Positions 1 to 10,461 are shown, counted from the stretch's first letter. The stretch is 49,883 nucleotides of DNA from Acidobacteriota bacterium (GCA_029781855.1 JAKOVX010000051.1:1-49883); one strand, 5' to 3'. The notes: a model not told the origin generated them from the letters alone. Translations and numbers: made by a program.

Positions 1-202
<202 letters not shown>

Positions 203-206
203 CAAT

Positions 207-527
207 ATGTTAAACGAAAAGATTCGCATCAAGTTAAAGGCTTACGATCACCGCGTGCTGGACCAGTCCACCGCCGAGATCGTTGAGACAGCGAAAAGGA
301 CAGGGGCTCGGATCGCAGGTCCGATCCCCCTACCGACCATCAAGAATAAATGGACGGTCCTCAGGTCGCCCCACGTCGACAAGAAGTCGCGTGAGCAGTT
401 CGAGATCAGAACCCACAAGCGTTTGATGGACATTCTCGATCCGACTGCGGAAACGGTTGATGCGTTGATGAAGCTGGATCTGCCGGCCGGTGTCGATGTC
501 GAGATCAAGGCGTTTGGCAAGAACTAG
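207..527 (+). CDS. rpsJ: 30S ribosomal protein S10
   Basis: This is S10 of the 30S head (NusE), 106 residues, the normal length. The sequence shows [17 protein letters not shown] at the N-terminus, the PIPLPT loop and [19 protein letters not shown]. The ATG at 207 is chosen because the protein then begins [15 protein letters not shown] as in the family; an upstream in-frame start at 171 would lie inside tuf. It is the first gene of the S10 operon and follows tuf by 4 bases. In E. coli S10 also takes part in NusB-dependent antitermination. Confidence 0.98.
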   Translation: MLNEKIRIKLKAYDHRVLDQSTAEIVETAKRTGARIAGPIPLPTIKNKWTVLRSPHVDKKSREQFEIRTHKRLMDILDPTAETVDALMKLDLPAGVDVEIKAFGKN

Positions 528-615
528 TTGACTGAGTTTATTGAGTTTGCCGAGTTGTGAGTCTTTTGACTCGGAAAACTCGCGGAACGCTGCAAACTCG
601 CGGAACTTAAAAGTT
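528..615 (+). repeat. Word-like inverted repeat, rpsJ-rplC gap
   Basis: The gap is built from variants of GAGTT and its complement AACTC. GAGTC-TTTT-GACTC (559-572) can form a hairpin, and two copies of AAACTCGCGGAAC-like sequence follow. It ends in GGAACTTAAAAGTT just before the rplC ATG. No gene is seen. The same word occurs in the rplF-rplR, rpsD-rpoA and post-rpsO gaps. Confidence 0.7.
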
Positions 616-1254
616 ATGATTAGCGGAATAATTGGCAGAAAACTTGGGATGACGCAGCTCTTTGCTGAGGACGGAACGGTAACACCGGTGACCGTCATCA
701 AGGCCGGGCCCTGCGTTGTTGTCCAAACGAAAAGTGCGGCGGGAGCAGACGGATATAATGCCGTTCAACTGGGATTGGTCGAAGACAAGCCCATTCGTCT
801 CAAGAATGTGACGAAGCCGCTCCGCGGGCACTTTGAAAAGACCGGCGGCGGTTTGCCCCCGACACGCGTCCTTAAAGAGATCCGTATGACGGACGCTCCG
901 GACGCCGCGATCGGTGACCAGGTCAAGGTCGACGTCTTTGCGGACGGTGACAAGATCGAGGTCGTCGGCAAATCGAAGGGACGCGGATTCGCGGGTACCA
1001 TCAAACGCCACAACTTTTCACGCGGCCCCGAGTCGCACGGTTCGATGAACGTCCGCGAGCCGGGATCGATCGGCCAGTCGGCCTATCCTTCGCGAGTGAT
1101 CAAGGGAACGCGTTCGTCCGGCCACATGGGCGATGCCCGTATTACCGTCAAGGGGTTGACGGTGGCAAAGGTCGATGTCGATAACAATTTGTTGATGATC
1201 CGCGGTGCCGTACCGGGACCGAATGGTGGATTGGTGATTGTAAAGAAGAGCTAG
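616..1254 (+). CDS. rplC: 50S ribosomal protein L3
   Basis: L3 is an early-assembling 50S protein near the peptidyl transferase centre; here it has 212 residues. It begins [16 protein letters not shown] and has the conserved centre [10 protein letters not shown] and [12 protein letters not shown], the region around the glutamine that is methylated in E. coli L3. It ends [15 protein letters not shown]. An upstream in-frame start at 541 would add 25 residues encoded by the intergenic repeat, so the ATG at 616 is preferred. Confidence 0.98.
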   Translation: MISGIIGRKLGMTQLFAEDGTVTPVTVIKAGPCVVVQTKSAAGADGYNAVQLGLVEDKPIRLKNVTKPLRGHFEKTGGGLPPTRVLKEIRMTDAPDAAIGDQVKVDVFADGDKIEVVGKSKGRGFAGTIKRHNFSRGPESHGSMNVREPGSIGQSAYPSRVIKGTRSSGHMGDARITVKGLTVAKVDVDNNLLMIRGAVPGPNGGLVIVKKS

Positions 1255-1298
1255 AGTGCGCGATTCATCGCGTTCTTACGGGCTAAAGCCCGCACTCT
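1253..1298 (+). repeat. REP-like three-way-junction element, rplC-rplD gap
   Basis: Outer arms AGAGTGCG (1253-1260) and CGCACTCT (1291-1298) enclose two perfect hairpins, CGCGAT-TC-ATCGCG (1259-1272) and CGGGCT-AA-AGCCCG (1279-1292). The left arm begins on the rplC stop codon. The AA-loop hairpin matches the small hairpins flanking the REP transposase at 46304 and 45874, so this is probably a member of the same mobile family. A Shine-Dalgarno-like ACAGGAG lies between it and rplD. Confidence 0.7.
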
Positions 1299-1313
1299 GA
1301 ACAGGAGAATATT

Positions 1314-2160
<847 letters not shown>

Positions 2161-2168
<8 letters not shown>

Positions 2169-2490
2169 AGTTGGAGTTTGGGACATTTTGAAGTCGCCGG
2201 TCGTTACGGAAAAGAGCGTGATCCTCAAAGAGGATTCGACCGAAGAGAATAGCGACCGCAAACAGGGACAGGTTTTGACGTTCCGCGTTGACAAGAAAGC
2301 GACCAAGATCGATATCAAGGGCGCGGTTGAAGAGATCTTCAACGTCAAGGTTTCGGCGGTGCGTACGGTTCAGTACGACGGAAAGGTCAAGAAACGCGGC
2401 CGCATCGAAGGACGCCGGCCAGGATTCAAAAAGGCCTATGTGACCCTCAAGAAGGGCGAACCGATGGTCGATTACGCGGAAGCGATCTAG
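2161..2490 (+). CDS. rplW: 50S ribosomal protein L23
   Basis: L23 sits at the tunnel exit and is a docking site for trigger factor and SRP. It has 109 residues: [13 protein letters not shown] at the N-terminus, a short insertion (about residues 22-34), then [18 protein letters not shown] and [10 protein letters not shown]. The start at 2161 lies inside the end of rplD, so translation is coupled. A strong GAGGAGG precedes it, unlike most genes in this cluster. The in-frame start at 2143 is rejected because it would put the AGGAGG inside the gene. Confidence 0.97.
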
Positions 2491-2559
2491 TTTAGAGAAT
2501 AGGGACGAGTGACGAGGGCTAAATCGCCCTTGTCCCTGAAGCCTCGTCACCGAGAGATT
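2491..2559 (+). repeat. Word-like inverted repeat, rplW-rplB gap
   Basis: GTGACGAGG is mirrored by CCTCGTCAC, and AGGGAC by GTCCCT, around a GGGCTAAATCGCCC centre. These nested arms could fold into one hairpin. No gene is visible. The centre resembles the AA-loop REP hairpins elsewhere in the window. Confidence 0.65.
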
Positions 2560-3390
2560 ATGGGAATCAAGAGATTAAAACCGACATCACCGGCAAGGCG
2601 TTATCAAACGTACTTGACCCGCGATGAATTGACTCCGAACGCAGTACCCGAAAAATCACTGCTCGAGCCAAAGAAGAGAATTTCAGGACGCAACAGCGAC
2701 GGCCGGATCACGATCCGGCGCCGCGGCGGAGGCCACAAGCGCCATTACCGGATAATCGATTTCAAGCGTGACAAGGCCGGCATTCCCGGAAAGGTCTCGC
2801 AGATCGAGTACGATCCGAACCGCTCGGCTCACATCGCCCTGATCACGTACCTTGACGGCGAAAAGCGTTACATCATTTCGCCGCTCGGCCTGACGGTCGG
2901 TACGACGATCCTCAGCGGCGAGGACGCCGATATCCTGCCGGGAAATGCTCTTCCGATCAAGAACATTCCGCTCGGTACGTCGGTTCACAACATTGAACTT
3001 CGTCCGGGAAAGGGCGGACAGATGGTCCGTTCGGCTGGTGGATTTGCTCAGATCGTCGCGAAAGAAGGCGATTATGCCCAGCTTCGTATGCCGTCCGGCG
3101 AGGTTCGCAAGGTGCCTGTCGTTTGTATGGCAACCGTCGGTCAGGTCGGCAATACCGAGCACGAGAACGTTTCGCTTGGAAAAGCAGGCCGTTCGCGCTG
3201 GATGGGCAAGCGTCCGAAGGTTCGCGGCGTCGCTATGAACCCGGTCGATCACCCGCACGGCGGTGGTGAGGGCAAAACGTCAGGTGGACGTAACCCGGTA
3301 ACCCCGTGGGGACAGCCGACACGCGGATACAAGACCCGTCGCAACAAACGCACGACGAATATGATCGTGAAGGACCGTAGGAGAAAATAA
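2560..3390 (+). CDS. rplB: 50S ribosomal protein L2
   Basis: L2 bridges the subunits and is needed for 23S rRNA assembly around the peptidyl transferase centre; 276 residues, normal. It begins [17 protein letters not shown] and carries the RNA-binding [17 protein letters not shown], then the C-terminal [18 protein letters not shown] with the functionally important histidine, and ends [10 protein letters not shown]. The ATG at 2560 is chosen over one at 2509, which would add 17 residues encoded by the repeat gap. Confidence 0.98.
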   Translation: MGIKRLKPTSPARRYQTYLTRDELTPNAVPEKSLLEPKKRISGRNSDGRITIRRRGGGHKRHYRIIDFKRDKAGIPGKVSQIEYDPNRSAHIALITYLDGEKRYIISPLGLTVGTTILSGEDADILPGNALPIKNIPLGTSVHNIELRPGKGGQMVRSAGGFAQIVAKEGDYAQLRMPSGEVRKVPVVCMATVGQVGNTEHENVSLGKAGRSRWMGKRPKVRGVAMNPVDHPHGGGEGKTSGGRNPVTPWGQPTRGYKTRRNKRTTNMIVKDRRRK

Positions 3391-3471
3391 ATGACGAATG
3401 CCGAATAACGAATGTCGAATGAAGAGAGTTCGACGATTCGAAATTCGAAATTCGAAATTCGAGATTGAAAT
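3391..3471 (+). repeat. Word-like repeat, rplB-rpsS gap
   Basis: The first half repeats ACGAATG/CCGAAT-like words. The second is an 8-base tandem, AAATTCGA, over three copies, which is itself nearly palindromic. The repeat runs to within a few bases of the rpsS ATG. Related words fill the rpmD-rplO gap. Confidence 0.7.
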
Positions 3472-3762
3472 ATGCCACGTTCATTAAAGAAAGGACCATT
3501 CATCGATCTCAGCGTTCAGAAGACGCTGCGTCGGATTCTGGAAGGCGGGCCGAAGCCGCCGGCGATCAAGACCTGGTCGCGACGCTCGACGATCACGCCC
3601 GATATGGTCGGATTGACATTCGGCGTTCACAACGGCAAACGCCACATCCCGGTTTTTGTGACCGAGAACATGGTTGGCCACAAATTGGGTGAGTTTTCGC
3701 CGACGCGGGTCTTTAAGGGACATCCGGGAACGAAAGCAGAGAAGATGGCGAAAAGAAAGTAA
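3472..3762 (+). CDS. rpsS: 30S ribosomal protein S19
   Basis: S19 lies in the 30S head with S13 and contacts the A-site region. It has 96 residues, normal, beginning [19 protein letters not shown]. The conserved core [20 protein letters not shown] and [12 protein letters not shown] are visible. The start follows directly on the AT-rich repeat; no clear Shine-Dalgarno is present. It stands between rplB and rplV as in nearly all bacteria. Confidence 0.98.
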   Translation: MPRSLKKGPFIDLSVQKTLRRILEGGPKPPAIKTWSRRSTITPDMVGLTFGVHNGKRHIPVFVTENMVGHKLGEFSPTRVFKGHPGTKAEKMAKRK

Positions 3763-3826
3763 GCAGTTAGCAGTAAGCGGTAAGCAGTCAGAATCTGCTC
3801 ACGGCTAACCGCTCACAACTAAGAAT
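3763..3826 (+). repeat. Word-like inverted repeat, rpsS-rplV gap
   Basis: AGCAGTTAGCAGTAAGCGG on the left is answered by CTGCTCACGGCTAACCGC on the right, an imperfect inverted repeat of a GCAGTAAGC word. The same word fills the rpsQ-rplN gap. No gene is visible. Confidence 0.7.
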
Positions 3827-4507
3827 ATGGAAGCGATAGCAAAAACGAAATATTTGAAAGGCTCGCCGCGTAAGGCTCGTCTCGTGATCGATATGATCCG
3901 CGGAGCGAATGTGTCACACGCCCTTTCGATCCTGAAATTCACCGACAAGCGTGCTGCTTTGCCGATCGCAAAGTGCCTGAATTCGGCGATCGCGAACGCG
4001 ACATTCATGGCCGAACAGCAGAATATCGCGATCGATCCTGACGATCTGTGGGTCAATTTGTGCTTCATCGATATGGGGCCGACCAAGAACCGCCGCCGTA
4101 TGCGTCCTGCACCGCAGGGCCGTGCATATCGTGAACAACGGCATTATTGCCACATCACGATCCAGGTGACGAGCGAAGAAAAGCCGAAGAGCGAGAAGGA
4201 ATTGAAGGCTGAAGAGTCGCGTGCGAAACGCATTGCGGCCAAGAAAGCCGACGCTAAGAAAGACAAGGCTCAACCGAAGAAAGCTGCGGAAGCCAAAAAG
4301 GCAAAGGTCGAAGAGGTCGAGGCAAAGACCGCTGAACCGATAGTCGAAGAGGTAGTTGAAACCCCGGCCGTCGTTGAGGCAGCCGAGGAAACACCGGTGG
4401 TTGAGGCGACCGCTGCTGAAGAGACTGTCGAGACCGCCGCTGCTGAAGAAGCTGTCGAGACTCCGGCAGCCGAAACCGAAACGAGCGAGGACGCTGACGC
4501 GAAATAA
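3827..4507 (+). CDS. rplV: 50S ribosomal protein L22 with long charged C-terminal tail
   Basis: L22 contacts all domains of 23S rRNA and lines the exit tunnel. The normal protein is residues 1 to about 118: [18 protein letters not shown], then the loop [20 protein letters not shown], then HCHITIQV-like end. Residues 119-226 are an addition, first Lys/Ala-rich (to about 165), then strongly acidic with repeated [16 protein letters not shown] units. The tail nearly doubles the protein, and its composition matches the tails of L4 and S17. Confidence 0.97.
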   Translation: MEAIAKTKYLKGSPRKARLVIDMIRGANVSHALSILKFTDKRAALPIAKCLNSAIANATFMAEQQNIAIDPDDLWVNLCFIDMGPTKNRRRMRPAPQGRAYREQRHYCHITIQVTSEEKPKSEKELKAEESRAKRIAAKKADAKKDKAQPKKAAEAKKAKVEEVEAKTAEPIVEEVVETPAVVEAAEETPVVEATAAEETVETAAAEEAVETPAAETETSEDADAK

Positions 4508-4518
4508 AGGTTTTATTT

Positions 4519-5253
4519 ATGGGACAGAAAGTTCATCCATACGGCTTTAGGGTCGGATACAACAAAGATTGGCACTCGCACTGGTTTGCGAAGCACGAAT
4601 TTGCGGATTACCTCGCCGAGGACCTCAAACTCAAGCGTGACCTCAAACGCAGATTCAGCGGCGGAGGCGTATCGCACATCGACATCGAACGTGCCGCAGC
4701 CCGCTTGAAGATCATTATTTACACCTCGCGGCCGGGCATCATCATCGGCCGTAAGGGTTCCGAGATCGAAAAGCTCCGCGAGGACCTTTCGAGAAAGACG
4801 GGCCGCGAAGTGCTCATCTCGATCCAGGAGATCCGCCATCCGGAACTGAATGCTCAGCTTCAGGCCGAGAAGATCACCCAGCAGCTTGAGAAGCGTATCG
4901 CTTTTCGCCGGGCGATGAAGAAGACGATGGAAGAGTCGCAGCGATTTGGTGCCCAGGGCATCAAGGTGATGATCGCCGGACGTCTGAACGGAGCTGAAAT
5001 TGCCCGTACCGAATGGTCGCTGCAGGGCCGCTTGCCGCTGCACACGCTCCGAGCCGATATCGACTACGGATTTGCCGAGGCATTGACGACATTCGGCATC
5101 ATCGGCGTCAAGGTTTGGATCTATCGCGGCGAGATCCTCGATCCGAATGCCTCGATGGCACGCGGAACGACGACCGACCCGATGAACGAAGTTAAGGTGG
5201 AACGCGGAGCACGCCGCAACGATCGCGGCCCGCGTCGAGACGACAGAAGATAG
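4519..5253 (+). CDS. rpsC: 30S ribosomal protein S3
   Basis: S3 forms part of the mRNA entry channel. It has 244 residues, beginning [19 protein letters not shown]. The KH domain shows [17 protein letters not shown] (about residues 75-91), and the C-terminal domain shows [12 protein letters not shown] basic/acidic end ([13 protein letters not shown]) is of usual type. It follows rplV by 11 bases. Confidence 0.98.
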   Translation: MGQKVHPYGFRVGYNKDWHSHWFAKHEFADYLAEDLKLKRDLKRRFSGGGVSHIDIERAAARLKIIIYTSRPGIIIGRKGSEIEKLREDLSRKTGREVLISIQEIRHPELNAQLQAEKITQQLEKRIAFRRAMKKTMEESQRFGAQGIKVMIAGRLNGAEIARTEWSLQGRLPLHTLRADIDYGFAEALTTFGIIGVKVWIYRGEILDPNASMARGTTTDPMNEVKVERGARRNDRGPRRDDRR

Positions 5254-5351
5254 ATAGTTGATGGTTGTTCGTGGTTCGTCGGTCGCTGGATGGAAAGCGG
5301 GCGTGAATCGGCGGACAACGATCGACGAACAACGAACGAGGTTATTTTGTT
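5254..5351 (+). repeat. Word-like inverted repeat, rpsC-rplP gap
   Basis: The left arm (about 5264-5285) is GTTGTTCGTGGTTCGTCGG and the right arm (about 5319-5338) is CGATCGACGAACAACGAAC, complementary over most of its length. The same GTTCGT/ACGAAC word fills the rpsM-rpsK and kdpA-kdpB gaps and occurs inside mutS2. Confidence 0.75.
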
Positions 5352-5780
5352 ATGTTAATGCCGAAAAAGGTCAAGCACCGAAGAGTCATGAAAGGCCGCA
5401 TGCGTGGGAAAGCTTCGCGCGGCGAACAGATCAGCTTTGGTGACTTCGGTCTTAAAGCGCTCGAGGCAGCATGGATCACGGACCGCCAGATCGAGGCAGC
5501 TCGTATCGCGATGACCCGTCACGTGAAACGTGGTGGAAAGATCTGGATCCGTATGTTCCCGGACAAGCCGATCACTAAGAAGCCGGCTGAAACACGTATG
5601 GGTAGCGGTAAGGGAGCTCCGGACCATTGGGTCGCGGTCGTCAAACCCGGTCGTGTGCTTTATGAGATCCAGGGAGTCGACATCGAGTTGGCACGTGAGG
5701 CGTTTCGCCTTGCCGCTCAGAAGCTGCCGATCAAGACCAAGTTTGTAAGCCGTGCCGATCTCGAAGGAGGCATCGTTTAA
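5352..5780 (+). CDS. rplP: 50S ribosomal protein L16
   Basis: L16 helps position the A-site tRNA and is a late assembly protein. It has 142 residues and starts [19 protein letters not shown], which fixes the ATG at 5352 because the family begins [25 protein letters not shown] and [19 protein letters not shown] are diagnostic. It is followed by rpmC after 2 bases. Confidence 0.98.
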   Translation: MLMPKKVKHRRVMKGRMRGKASRGEQISFGDFGLKALEAAWITDRQIEAARIAMTRHVKRGGKIWIRMFPDKPITKKPAETRMGSGKGAPDHWVAVVKPGRVLYEIQGVDIELAREAFRLAAQKLPIKTKFVSRADLEGGIV

Positions 5781-5782
5781 GA

Positions 5783-5992
5783 ATGAAACGCAAAGAACAG
5801 CTCGAACAGCTTCGCGAAATGAACGCGGACGAATTAAAAGAACAGGCGGACGCGCTCAAAGAGTCGCTATTTAGACTTAAGTTTCGCAAGACGCTCGGCG
5901 TAGGCGAGACGATCAACGATATCCGCCGTGAAAAGAAAACGTTGGCCAGGGTCTACACCTTACTCAACAAAAAAGGCGCCGAGGCGAAGTAG
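5783..5992 (+). CDS. rpmC: 50S ribosomal protein L29
   Basis: L29 is a small two-helix protein near the tunnel exit that, with L23, contacts nascent-chain factors. It has 69 residues: EQLREMNADELKEQADALKE, then FRLKFRKTLGVGE, then IRREKKTLARVYTLL. The start lies 2 bases after the rplP stop, so the two are translationally coupled. Confidence 0.97.
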   Translation: MKRKEQLEQLREMNADELKEQADALKESLFRLKFRKTLGVGETINDIRREKKTLARVYTLLNKKGAEAK

Positions 5993-6018
5993 GCTCACGC
6001 AAGGTCTAAGAGAAGAAA

Positions 6019-6534
6019 ATGGCAAAGAAGAAGAACGAAGAAACAGAAGAGACGGTCGTGGAAACTGCGGCTCCTGAAGCGACTGAAGAAGTCGCCGTTG
6101 AGGCCCAGGCCGAGGAAACGGCTCCGGTAGCTGAAGAAACTGCCGTCGAGGCGGCTCCTGCTGAAGAAGCCGCTGTCGAGGCTGCCCCAATCGCGGAAGA
6201 AAAGCCGAAGAAAGAGAAGAAGGCCGCCGCTCCGAAGGCGAAAAAGGCTGCCGCTCCGGCTGAGACTGACGGACCGAAAACTGCTGTTCACAAGCGGGCT
6301 GAAAAGGTCGGTATCGTCTCTTCGGACAAGATGACAAAGACCGTTGTTGTCCGCGTTGACCGATTGGTCAAGCACCCGATATATCGCAAGTACGTCAAGA
6401 AGCGTAAGAAATTTATGGCTCACGACGAACTTGGAGCGAACATCGGCGACAAGGTCAAGATCGTCGAGACACGCCCCCTTTCAGCAAGAAAGCGTTGGCG
6501 CGTGGTCGAGATAATTCAGAAAGCGCAGAGTTAG
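6019..6534 (+). CDS. rpsQ: 30S ribosomal protein S17 with long N-terminal extension
   Basis: S17 binds 16S rRNA early in 30S assembly; the usual length is about 80-90 residues. Here the OB-fold core starts near residue 91 ([58 protein letters not shown]). Residues 1 to about 88 are an extension: acidic Ala/Glu/Val repeats such as [15 protein letters not shown], then a Lys/Ala stretch. No plausible internal start gives the short form with a ribosome site, so the long form is annotated. An N-terminal S17 extension of this size is unusual. Confidence 0.95.
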   Translation: MAKKKNEETEETVVETAAPEATEEVAVEAQAEETAPVAEETAVEAAPAEEAAVEAAPIAEEKPKKEKKAAAPKAKKAAAPAETDGPKTAVHKRAEKVGIVSSDKMTKTVVVRVDRLVKHPIYRKYVKKRKKFMAHDELGANIGDKVKIVETRPLSARKRWRVVEIIQKAQS

Positions 6535-6611
6535 TAAGTTGGCAGTAAGCAGTAAGCCGTGAGCAGTACGAAAGACTGACCACTGACAACTCAGAACGGA
6601 GTGACAAAGTT
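6535..6611 (+). repeat. Word-like inverted repeat, rpsQ-rplN gap
   Basis: GTTGGCAGT is mirrored by ACTGACAAC with one mismatch, around AGCAGTAAGCCGTGAGCAGT. The word matches that of the rpsS-rplV gap. A possible ribosome site, ACGGAGTG, lies just before rplN. Confidence 0.65.
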
Positions 6612-6980
6612 ATGATTCAGATGCAGACCTCGTTAGCGGTCGCAGACAATTCAGGTGCAAAGCGGGTCGAAATGATCATGCCTGTCGGCGGATCGACCAG
6701 CAAGATCGCACGTCTCGGCGACACGATCAAGGTTACCGTCAAAGAAGCCGCTCCCGATGGAACGGCGAAGAAAGGTAAGGTTTACAACGCGGTCATCGTG
6801 CGCACGCGAAAGGAAGTCCGCCGTAAGGACGGCACTTACATCCGCTTCGACGAAAACGCCGCCGTGCTGATCAAGGACGATGGTTCGCCGATCGGGACAC
6901 GCGTTTTCGGGCCGGTCGCCCGCGAATTGCGTGAGAAGAATTTTATGAAGATCGTCAGCCTCGCGCCGGAGGTCATTTAA
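6612..6980 (+). CDS. rplN: 50S ribosomal protein L14
   Basis: L14 lies at the subunit interface. It has 122 residues, the usual length, beginning [28 protein letters not shown] ([16 protein letters not shown]) and [21 protein letters not shown] are the conserved signatures. rplX begins 3 bases after the stop. Confidence 0.98.
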   Translation: MIQMQTSLAVADNSGAKRVEMIMPVGGSTSKIARLGDTIKVTVKEAAPDGTAKKGKVYNAVIVRTRKEVRRKDGTYIRFDENAAVLIKDDGSPIGTRVFGPVARELREKNFMKIVSLAPEVI

Positions 6981-6983
6981 GAG

Positions 6984-7412
6984 ATGAAAACGGAAAAAGT
7001 AGGAACAGTACGCAGCAAGATCAAACGCGGCGACCAGGTCGTGTTCATCGCCGGCAAAGAGTATAACCGCTACGACAGTGCCGGAAAACGGTCACCGTAC
7101 CGCGGCAAGGTCATCGCTGTCGATGCACGCAACGGCAAGGTCAAGGTCGAGGGAGCGATGATCGTTAAGCGTCACCGCAAACCGGTACCACAGATGAACC
7201 GCGAGGGCGGCATCTTCGAACAGGAAGCATGGGTAAGCGTTTCGAACGTCGCCCTGATCGATCCTGAGACCGGAAAGCCGACGCGTGTCAAATACGAAGT
7301 TCGCGACGGTAAGAAGGTCCGCGTCGCCAAGAGCGGCAAGGTTATTGCCGAGACCGGCTCGTACAAGAAAGAGCCGCGTAAGAAGATCGAAGGCGAGGAA
7401 GCCGCACATTAA
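6984..7412 (+). CDS. rplX: 50S ribosomal protein L24 (long form)
   Basis: L24 initiates 50S assembly. The KOW-type core is SKIKRGDQVVFIAGKE followed by YRGKVIAVDARNGKVKVEG, and the conserved HRKPVPQMNREGGIFEQEA is present. At 142 residues it exceeds the usual 100-105: a short insertion follows IAGKE, and about 25 extra residues (KSGKVIAETGSYKKEPRKK) extend the C-terminus. It is tightly linked to rplN. Confidence 0.97.
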   Translation: MKTEKVGTVRSKIKRGDQVVFIAGKEYNRYDSAGKRSPYRGKVIAVDARNGKVKVEGAMIVKRHRKPVPQMNREGGIFEQEAWVSVSNVALIDPETGKPTRVKYEVRDGKKVRVAKSGKVIAETGSYKKEPRKKIEGEEAAH

Positions 7413-7478
7413 TTTTTTTACAGTTTGGAAACGCCCTTAGTGGCGAGCCCCAGACGAATATTTAGGAAAGGCAAGAAA

Positions 7479-8018
7479 ATGGCCAGATTAAAAGAAAAAT
7501 ACAAGAACGAGATTGCCCCGGCGTTGGCTAAGGAGTTCGAGATCACGAACCCGATGGCGATCCCCAAGATCGAAAAGGTTGTCGTAAATATGGGCCTTGG
7601 CGAAGCTTCGGCAAACGCCAAGATCCTCGATGTAGCAGCCGAAGAGCTCAAGTCCGTGACCGGGCAGAAGCCTGTTATTACGAAAGCGAAGAAGTCGATC
7701 GCGGCTTTCAAGCTTCGTCAGGGAATGGCTATCGGCACGATGGTCACGCTCCGCGGCGACCGTATGTACGAGTTTCTTGATCGTCTGATCTCGGTCGCTC
7801 TTCCGCGAGTCCGCGATTTTCGCGGTATTTCGGGCAAGGCGTTCGACGGACGCGGAAATTATACGCTCGGTATTCGCGAGCAGCTGATCTTTCCGGAGAT
7901 CGATTTTAACAAGGTCGATAAGACACGCGGAATGAACATCTCCATCGTCACGACCGCGGCCAATGATGACCAGGCCCGTTCGCTCCTGAAAGCGCTCGGA
8001 ATGCCCTTCAGACAATAA
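7479..8018 (+). CDS. rplE: 50S ribosomal protein L5
   Basis: L5 binds 5S rRNA and the central protuberance. It has 179 residues from the ATG at 7479, which follows AGGAAAGG and gives the family start [49 protein letters not shown] and [18 protein letters not shown] are conserved. An in-frame start at 7425 would add 18 residues and remove the ribosome site, so it is rejected. Confidence 0.97.
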   Translation: MARLKEKYKNEIAPALAKEFEITNPMAIPKIEKVVVNMGLGEASANAKILDVAAEELKSVTGQKPVITKAKKSIAAFKLRQGMAIGTMVTLRGDRMYEFLDRLISVALPRVRDFRGISGKAFDGRGNYTLGIREQLIFPEIDFNKVDKTRGMNISIVTTAANDDQARSLLKALGMPFRQ

Positions 8019-8026
8019 ATTAAGAC

Positions 8027-8332
8027 ATGGCAAAGATAAGCAAGATAGTAATGAACGAACGGCGAAAAGGGACAGTGAAGCTCTGGGCTGCACGCCGTGC
8101 CGAGGCTAAGAAGATCATCAATAATCCCAAATCGACGCCTGAAGAGGTCGATGCGGCGGTGATCAAGCTGCAAAAGATGCCGCGTAACGGGAGCCCGATC
8201 CGTGTCCGGAACCGATGTTCGCAAACCGGTCGTTCACGCGGTTTCCTTAGGAAGTTTGGAGTTTCGCGTATTGCTCTGCGTGAATTGGCCCTCGAAGGCC
8301 AGATCCCGGGCGTGACGAAATCGAGTTGGTAA
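8027..8332 (+). CDS. rpsN: 30S ribosomal protein S14 (zinc-independent form)
   Basis: S14 of the 30S head, 101 residues. This is the long form without the CxxC zinc pair of the 61-residue form; it has MPRNGSPIRVRNRCSQTGRS, then RGFLRKFGVSRIALRELA at the C-terminus. It starts 8 bases after rplE. Confidence 0.97.
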   Translation: MAKISKIVMNERRKGTVKLWAARRAEAKKIINNPKSTPEEVDAAVIKLQKMPRNGSPIRVRNRCSQTGRSRGFLRKFGVSRIALRELALEGQIPGVTKSSW

Positions 8333-8425
8333 GAAGTGATTTTCGACCGTTGAACTTTGATCTTGGAAAGTATCTCAAATATCTAAGATCGAAGATCAAA
8401 GGCCATTTACGGAGTAGATAAAGTA
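8333..8425 (+). repeat. Word-like inverted repeat, rpsN-rpsH gap
   Basis: CTTTGATCTT (8355-8364) is perfectly mirrored by AAGATCAAAG (8392-8401), with a further AGATCGAAGATC word. The same word fills the rpsK-rpsD and accB-accC gaps. No gene is seen. Confidence 0.75.
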
Positions 8426-8818
8426 ATGACAGATCCAATAGCCGATATGCTTACGCGGATTCGCAATGCGATCGCAGCGAATCACACACGCGTTGATATT
8501 CCGGGCTCAAAGCTTAAGCTTGAAGTTGCGCGAATCCTCAAGGAAGAGGGCTACATCAACAGCTTCACCACGAAGGGCGAAGGCGTTAAGTACGTTATTC
8601 GCGTCTTCCTTCGGTACGATGCCAAGGGAACTTCGTCCATCACCCATTTGTCCCGTGTATCTCGTCCGGGCCGACGCGTTTACGTCGGTTCGACTCAGAT
8701 CCCGCGAGTTCTCGGTGGATACGGCGTCAACATCGTTTCGACGTCAAAGGGTTTGATGAGCGGCAAACGGGCCCGCCGCGAGAAAGTCGGCGGTGAGATC
8801 CTGGCAATGGTTTATTAA
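8426..8818 (+). CDS. rpsH: 30S ribosomal protein S8
   Basis: S8 binds the central domain of 16S rRNA and, in E. coli, its own spc mRNA. It has 130 residues: MTDPIADMLTRIRNAIAANH, then ILKEEGYINSF, RVSRPGRRVYVG and the C-terminal GLMSGKRARREKVGGEILA. Length and motifs are standard. Confidence 0.98.
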   Translation: MTDPIADMLTRIRNAIAANHTRVDIPGSKLKLEVARILKEEGYINSFTTKGEGVKYVIRVFLRYDAKGTSSITHLSRVSRPGRRVYVGSTQIPRVLGGYGVNIVSTSKGLMSGKRARREKVGGEILAMVY

Positions 8819-8900
8819 TAGTGACGAGTGACGAGTGATGAGTGATTAGATAAGATCGGCACTCACAGTTCACCGTTCACAGTTCACCACTGAAAAGATT
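8819..8900 (+). repeat. Word-like repeat, rpsH-rplF gap
   Basis: The left half is a tandem of GTGACGAGTGACGAGTGATG; the right half is a tandem of CACAGTTCACCGTTCACAGT. The halves are only partly complementary. No gene is visible. Confidence 0.6.
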
Positions 8901-9461
8901 ATGTCTAGAGTAGGAAAAAAACCGATCACGATCCCGGCGGGCGTGACTGTAACGATCAGCGATTCGCAATTGGAGGTCAAGGGCCCGAAAGGTGTGCTCC
9001 AGACCCCGATCCCGAAAGGTGTTTCTTTCAAACAGGAAGACGGCACGTTGACAGCGGAGCGTGCGGGCGATGATCAGGCTGCATTTCACGGACTGGCGAG
9101 GGCGTTGGCGAACAACGCGGTCGTCGGCGTGACCGAAGGCTTTTCGAGGGAAATGGACATCGTCGGCGTTGGTTACAAGGCGGATGTGCAGGGCAAAAAG
9201 ATCCTTTTCTCGCTCGGTTATTCGCATCCGATCGAATACCAGCTGCCTGAAGGCATCGACGCTAAGACCGAACGCGTCAATACTAAAACATCGATCACGC
9301 AGTATCAGACGACGATCACGTTGAGCGGCATTGACAAACAGAAATTGGGCCAGGTTGCGGCCGAGCTAAATCGGCTTCGCAAACCGGACGCATACAAAGG
9401 CAAGGGCGTGCGTTACGCCGACAGGTTGTATAAATTGAAGCCTGGTAAGACAGGTAAATAG
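8901..9461 (+). CDS. rplF: 50S ribosomal protein L6
   Basis: L6 lies near the factor-binding site of the 50S subunit. It has 186 residues: [37 protein letters not shown], and the conserved C-terminal segment [16 protein letters not shown]. Both L6 domains are present. Confidence 0.98.
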   Translation: MSRVGKKPITIPAGVTVTISDSQLEVKGPKGVLQTPIPKGVSFKQEDGTLTAERAGDDQAAFHGLARALANNAVVGVTEGFSREMDIVGVGYKADVQGKKILFSLGYSHPIEYQLPEGIDAKTERVNTKTSITQYQTTITLSGIDKQKLGQVAAELNRLRKPDAYKGKGVRYADRLYKLKPGKTGK

Positions 9462-9557
9462 TTGACCGAGTTGGCTGAGTCTATTGAGTTCATTGAGAGA
9501 CAACGAAACTCGACAGACTCGAAAGACTCAACAGACTCGACGAACTTTAAGGAAGTT
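9462..9557 (+). repeat. Word-like repeat, rplF-rplR gap
   Basis: GAGTT and GAGTCT words on the left are answered by a run of AGACTCGAAAGACTCAAC-type words on the right. The frame stays open through it, so an artificially long L18 can be read. The end, GAACTTTAAGGAAGTT, resembles those before rplC and rpmD. Confidence 0.7.
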
Positions 9558-9959
9558 ATGGCACAGAAAAGCAGAGCAGTTATCCGGGATGGAGTTCACA
9601 GCCGCATTCGAAAGAAAGTTCGCGGCACTGCCGAGAGGCCGCGGCTCGCGGTTTTTCGCAGCCTGAACCACATCTACGCTCAGGTGATCGACGACAGGTC
9701 GGGAACGACCCTCGCGACCGCCTCGACAACCGAAAAGGCGTTGGCCGGCAAGACCGGCGGCAATGTCGAAGCGGCAAAGACCGTTGGTAAGGCGATCGCT
9801 GAACGGGCGCAGAAAGCAGGCGTTTCGAGCGTGGTCTACGACCGCGGCGGTTACGTTTACCACGGACGCGTCAAGGCGTTGATCGACGCTACGCGTGATG
9901 CCGGACTTAATAAGCACGAGGCAGCCGCAAAGGAGTCAGAAGAAAACAGCAATGATTAA
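9558..9959 (+). CDS. rplR: 50S ribosomal protein L18
   Basis: L18 binds 5S rRNA with L5. It has 133 residues from the ATG at 9558: [37 protein letters not shown], and [16 protein letters not shown]. The open frame extends back to 9462, but those 32 residues (rich in Asp, Ser, Thr) derive from the repeat gap. The gene overlaps rpsE by 8 bases. Its C-terminus, [15 protein letters not shown], is slightly longer than usual. Confidence 0.97.
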   Translation: MAQKSRAVIRDGVHSRIRKKVRGTAERPRLAVFRSLNHIYAQVIDDRSGTTLATASTTEKALAGKTGGNVEAAKTVGKAIAERAQKAGVSSVVYDRGGYVYHGRVKALIDATRDAGLNKHEAAAKESEENSND

Positions 9960-10461
9960 GAACAGACAGAGAATTTCTCCGGGCGGTCTCATCCTCAAGG
10001 ATCAGCTGATCTCGATCAACCGTGTTACCAAGGTCGTCAAGGGCGGCAAGAATATGTCGTTCGCGGCGCTCGTCGTTGTCGGCGACGAGGCCGGCCACGT
10101 CGGATTCGGAACCGGAAAGGCGAAGGAAGTTCCGAACGCGATCAAGAAGGCGGTCGAGGCGGCAAAGAACAATCTTATCCGCGTCCCGCTGATCGAAGGA
10201 ACGCTGCCGCACGAGATGATCGGTGAATATGGTGCCGGACGTGTCCTGCTAAAGCCGGCGGCGGAAGGTACAGGCGTTATCGCCGGCGGTGCCGTGCGAG
10301 CCGTGCTGCAGAGCCTGGGCGTCCACAACGTGCGTACCAAGATCCTCGGCACGACTAACGCTCATAACGTGATCCGTGCGACGTTCAACGGCCTGATGCG
10401 GATGAAAGATCCGATCGAGGTCGCCCGTCTTCGCGGCAAACAGGTTGAGGAGCTCGTTTAA
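9952..10461 (+). CDS. rpsE: 30S ribosomal protein S5
   Basis: S5 contributes to decoding accuracy and the mRNA entry site. It has 169 residues from the ATG at 9952, inside the end of rplR, preceded by AAGGAG. The double-stranded RNA-binding motif is [35 protein letters not shown] and [20 protein letters not shown] follow. The overlap implies coupled translation. Confidence 0.98.
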   Translation: MIKNRQRISPGGLILKDQLISINRVTKVVKGGKNMSFAALVVVGDEAGHVGFGTGKAKEVPNAIKKAVEAAKNNLIRVPLIEGTLPHEMIGEYGAGRVLLKPAAEGTGVIAGGAVRAVLQSLGVHNVRTKILGTTNAHNVIRATFNGLMRMKDPIEVARLRGKQVEELV

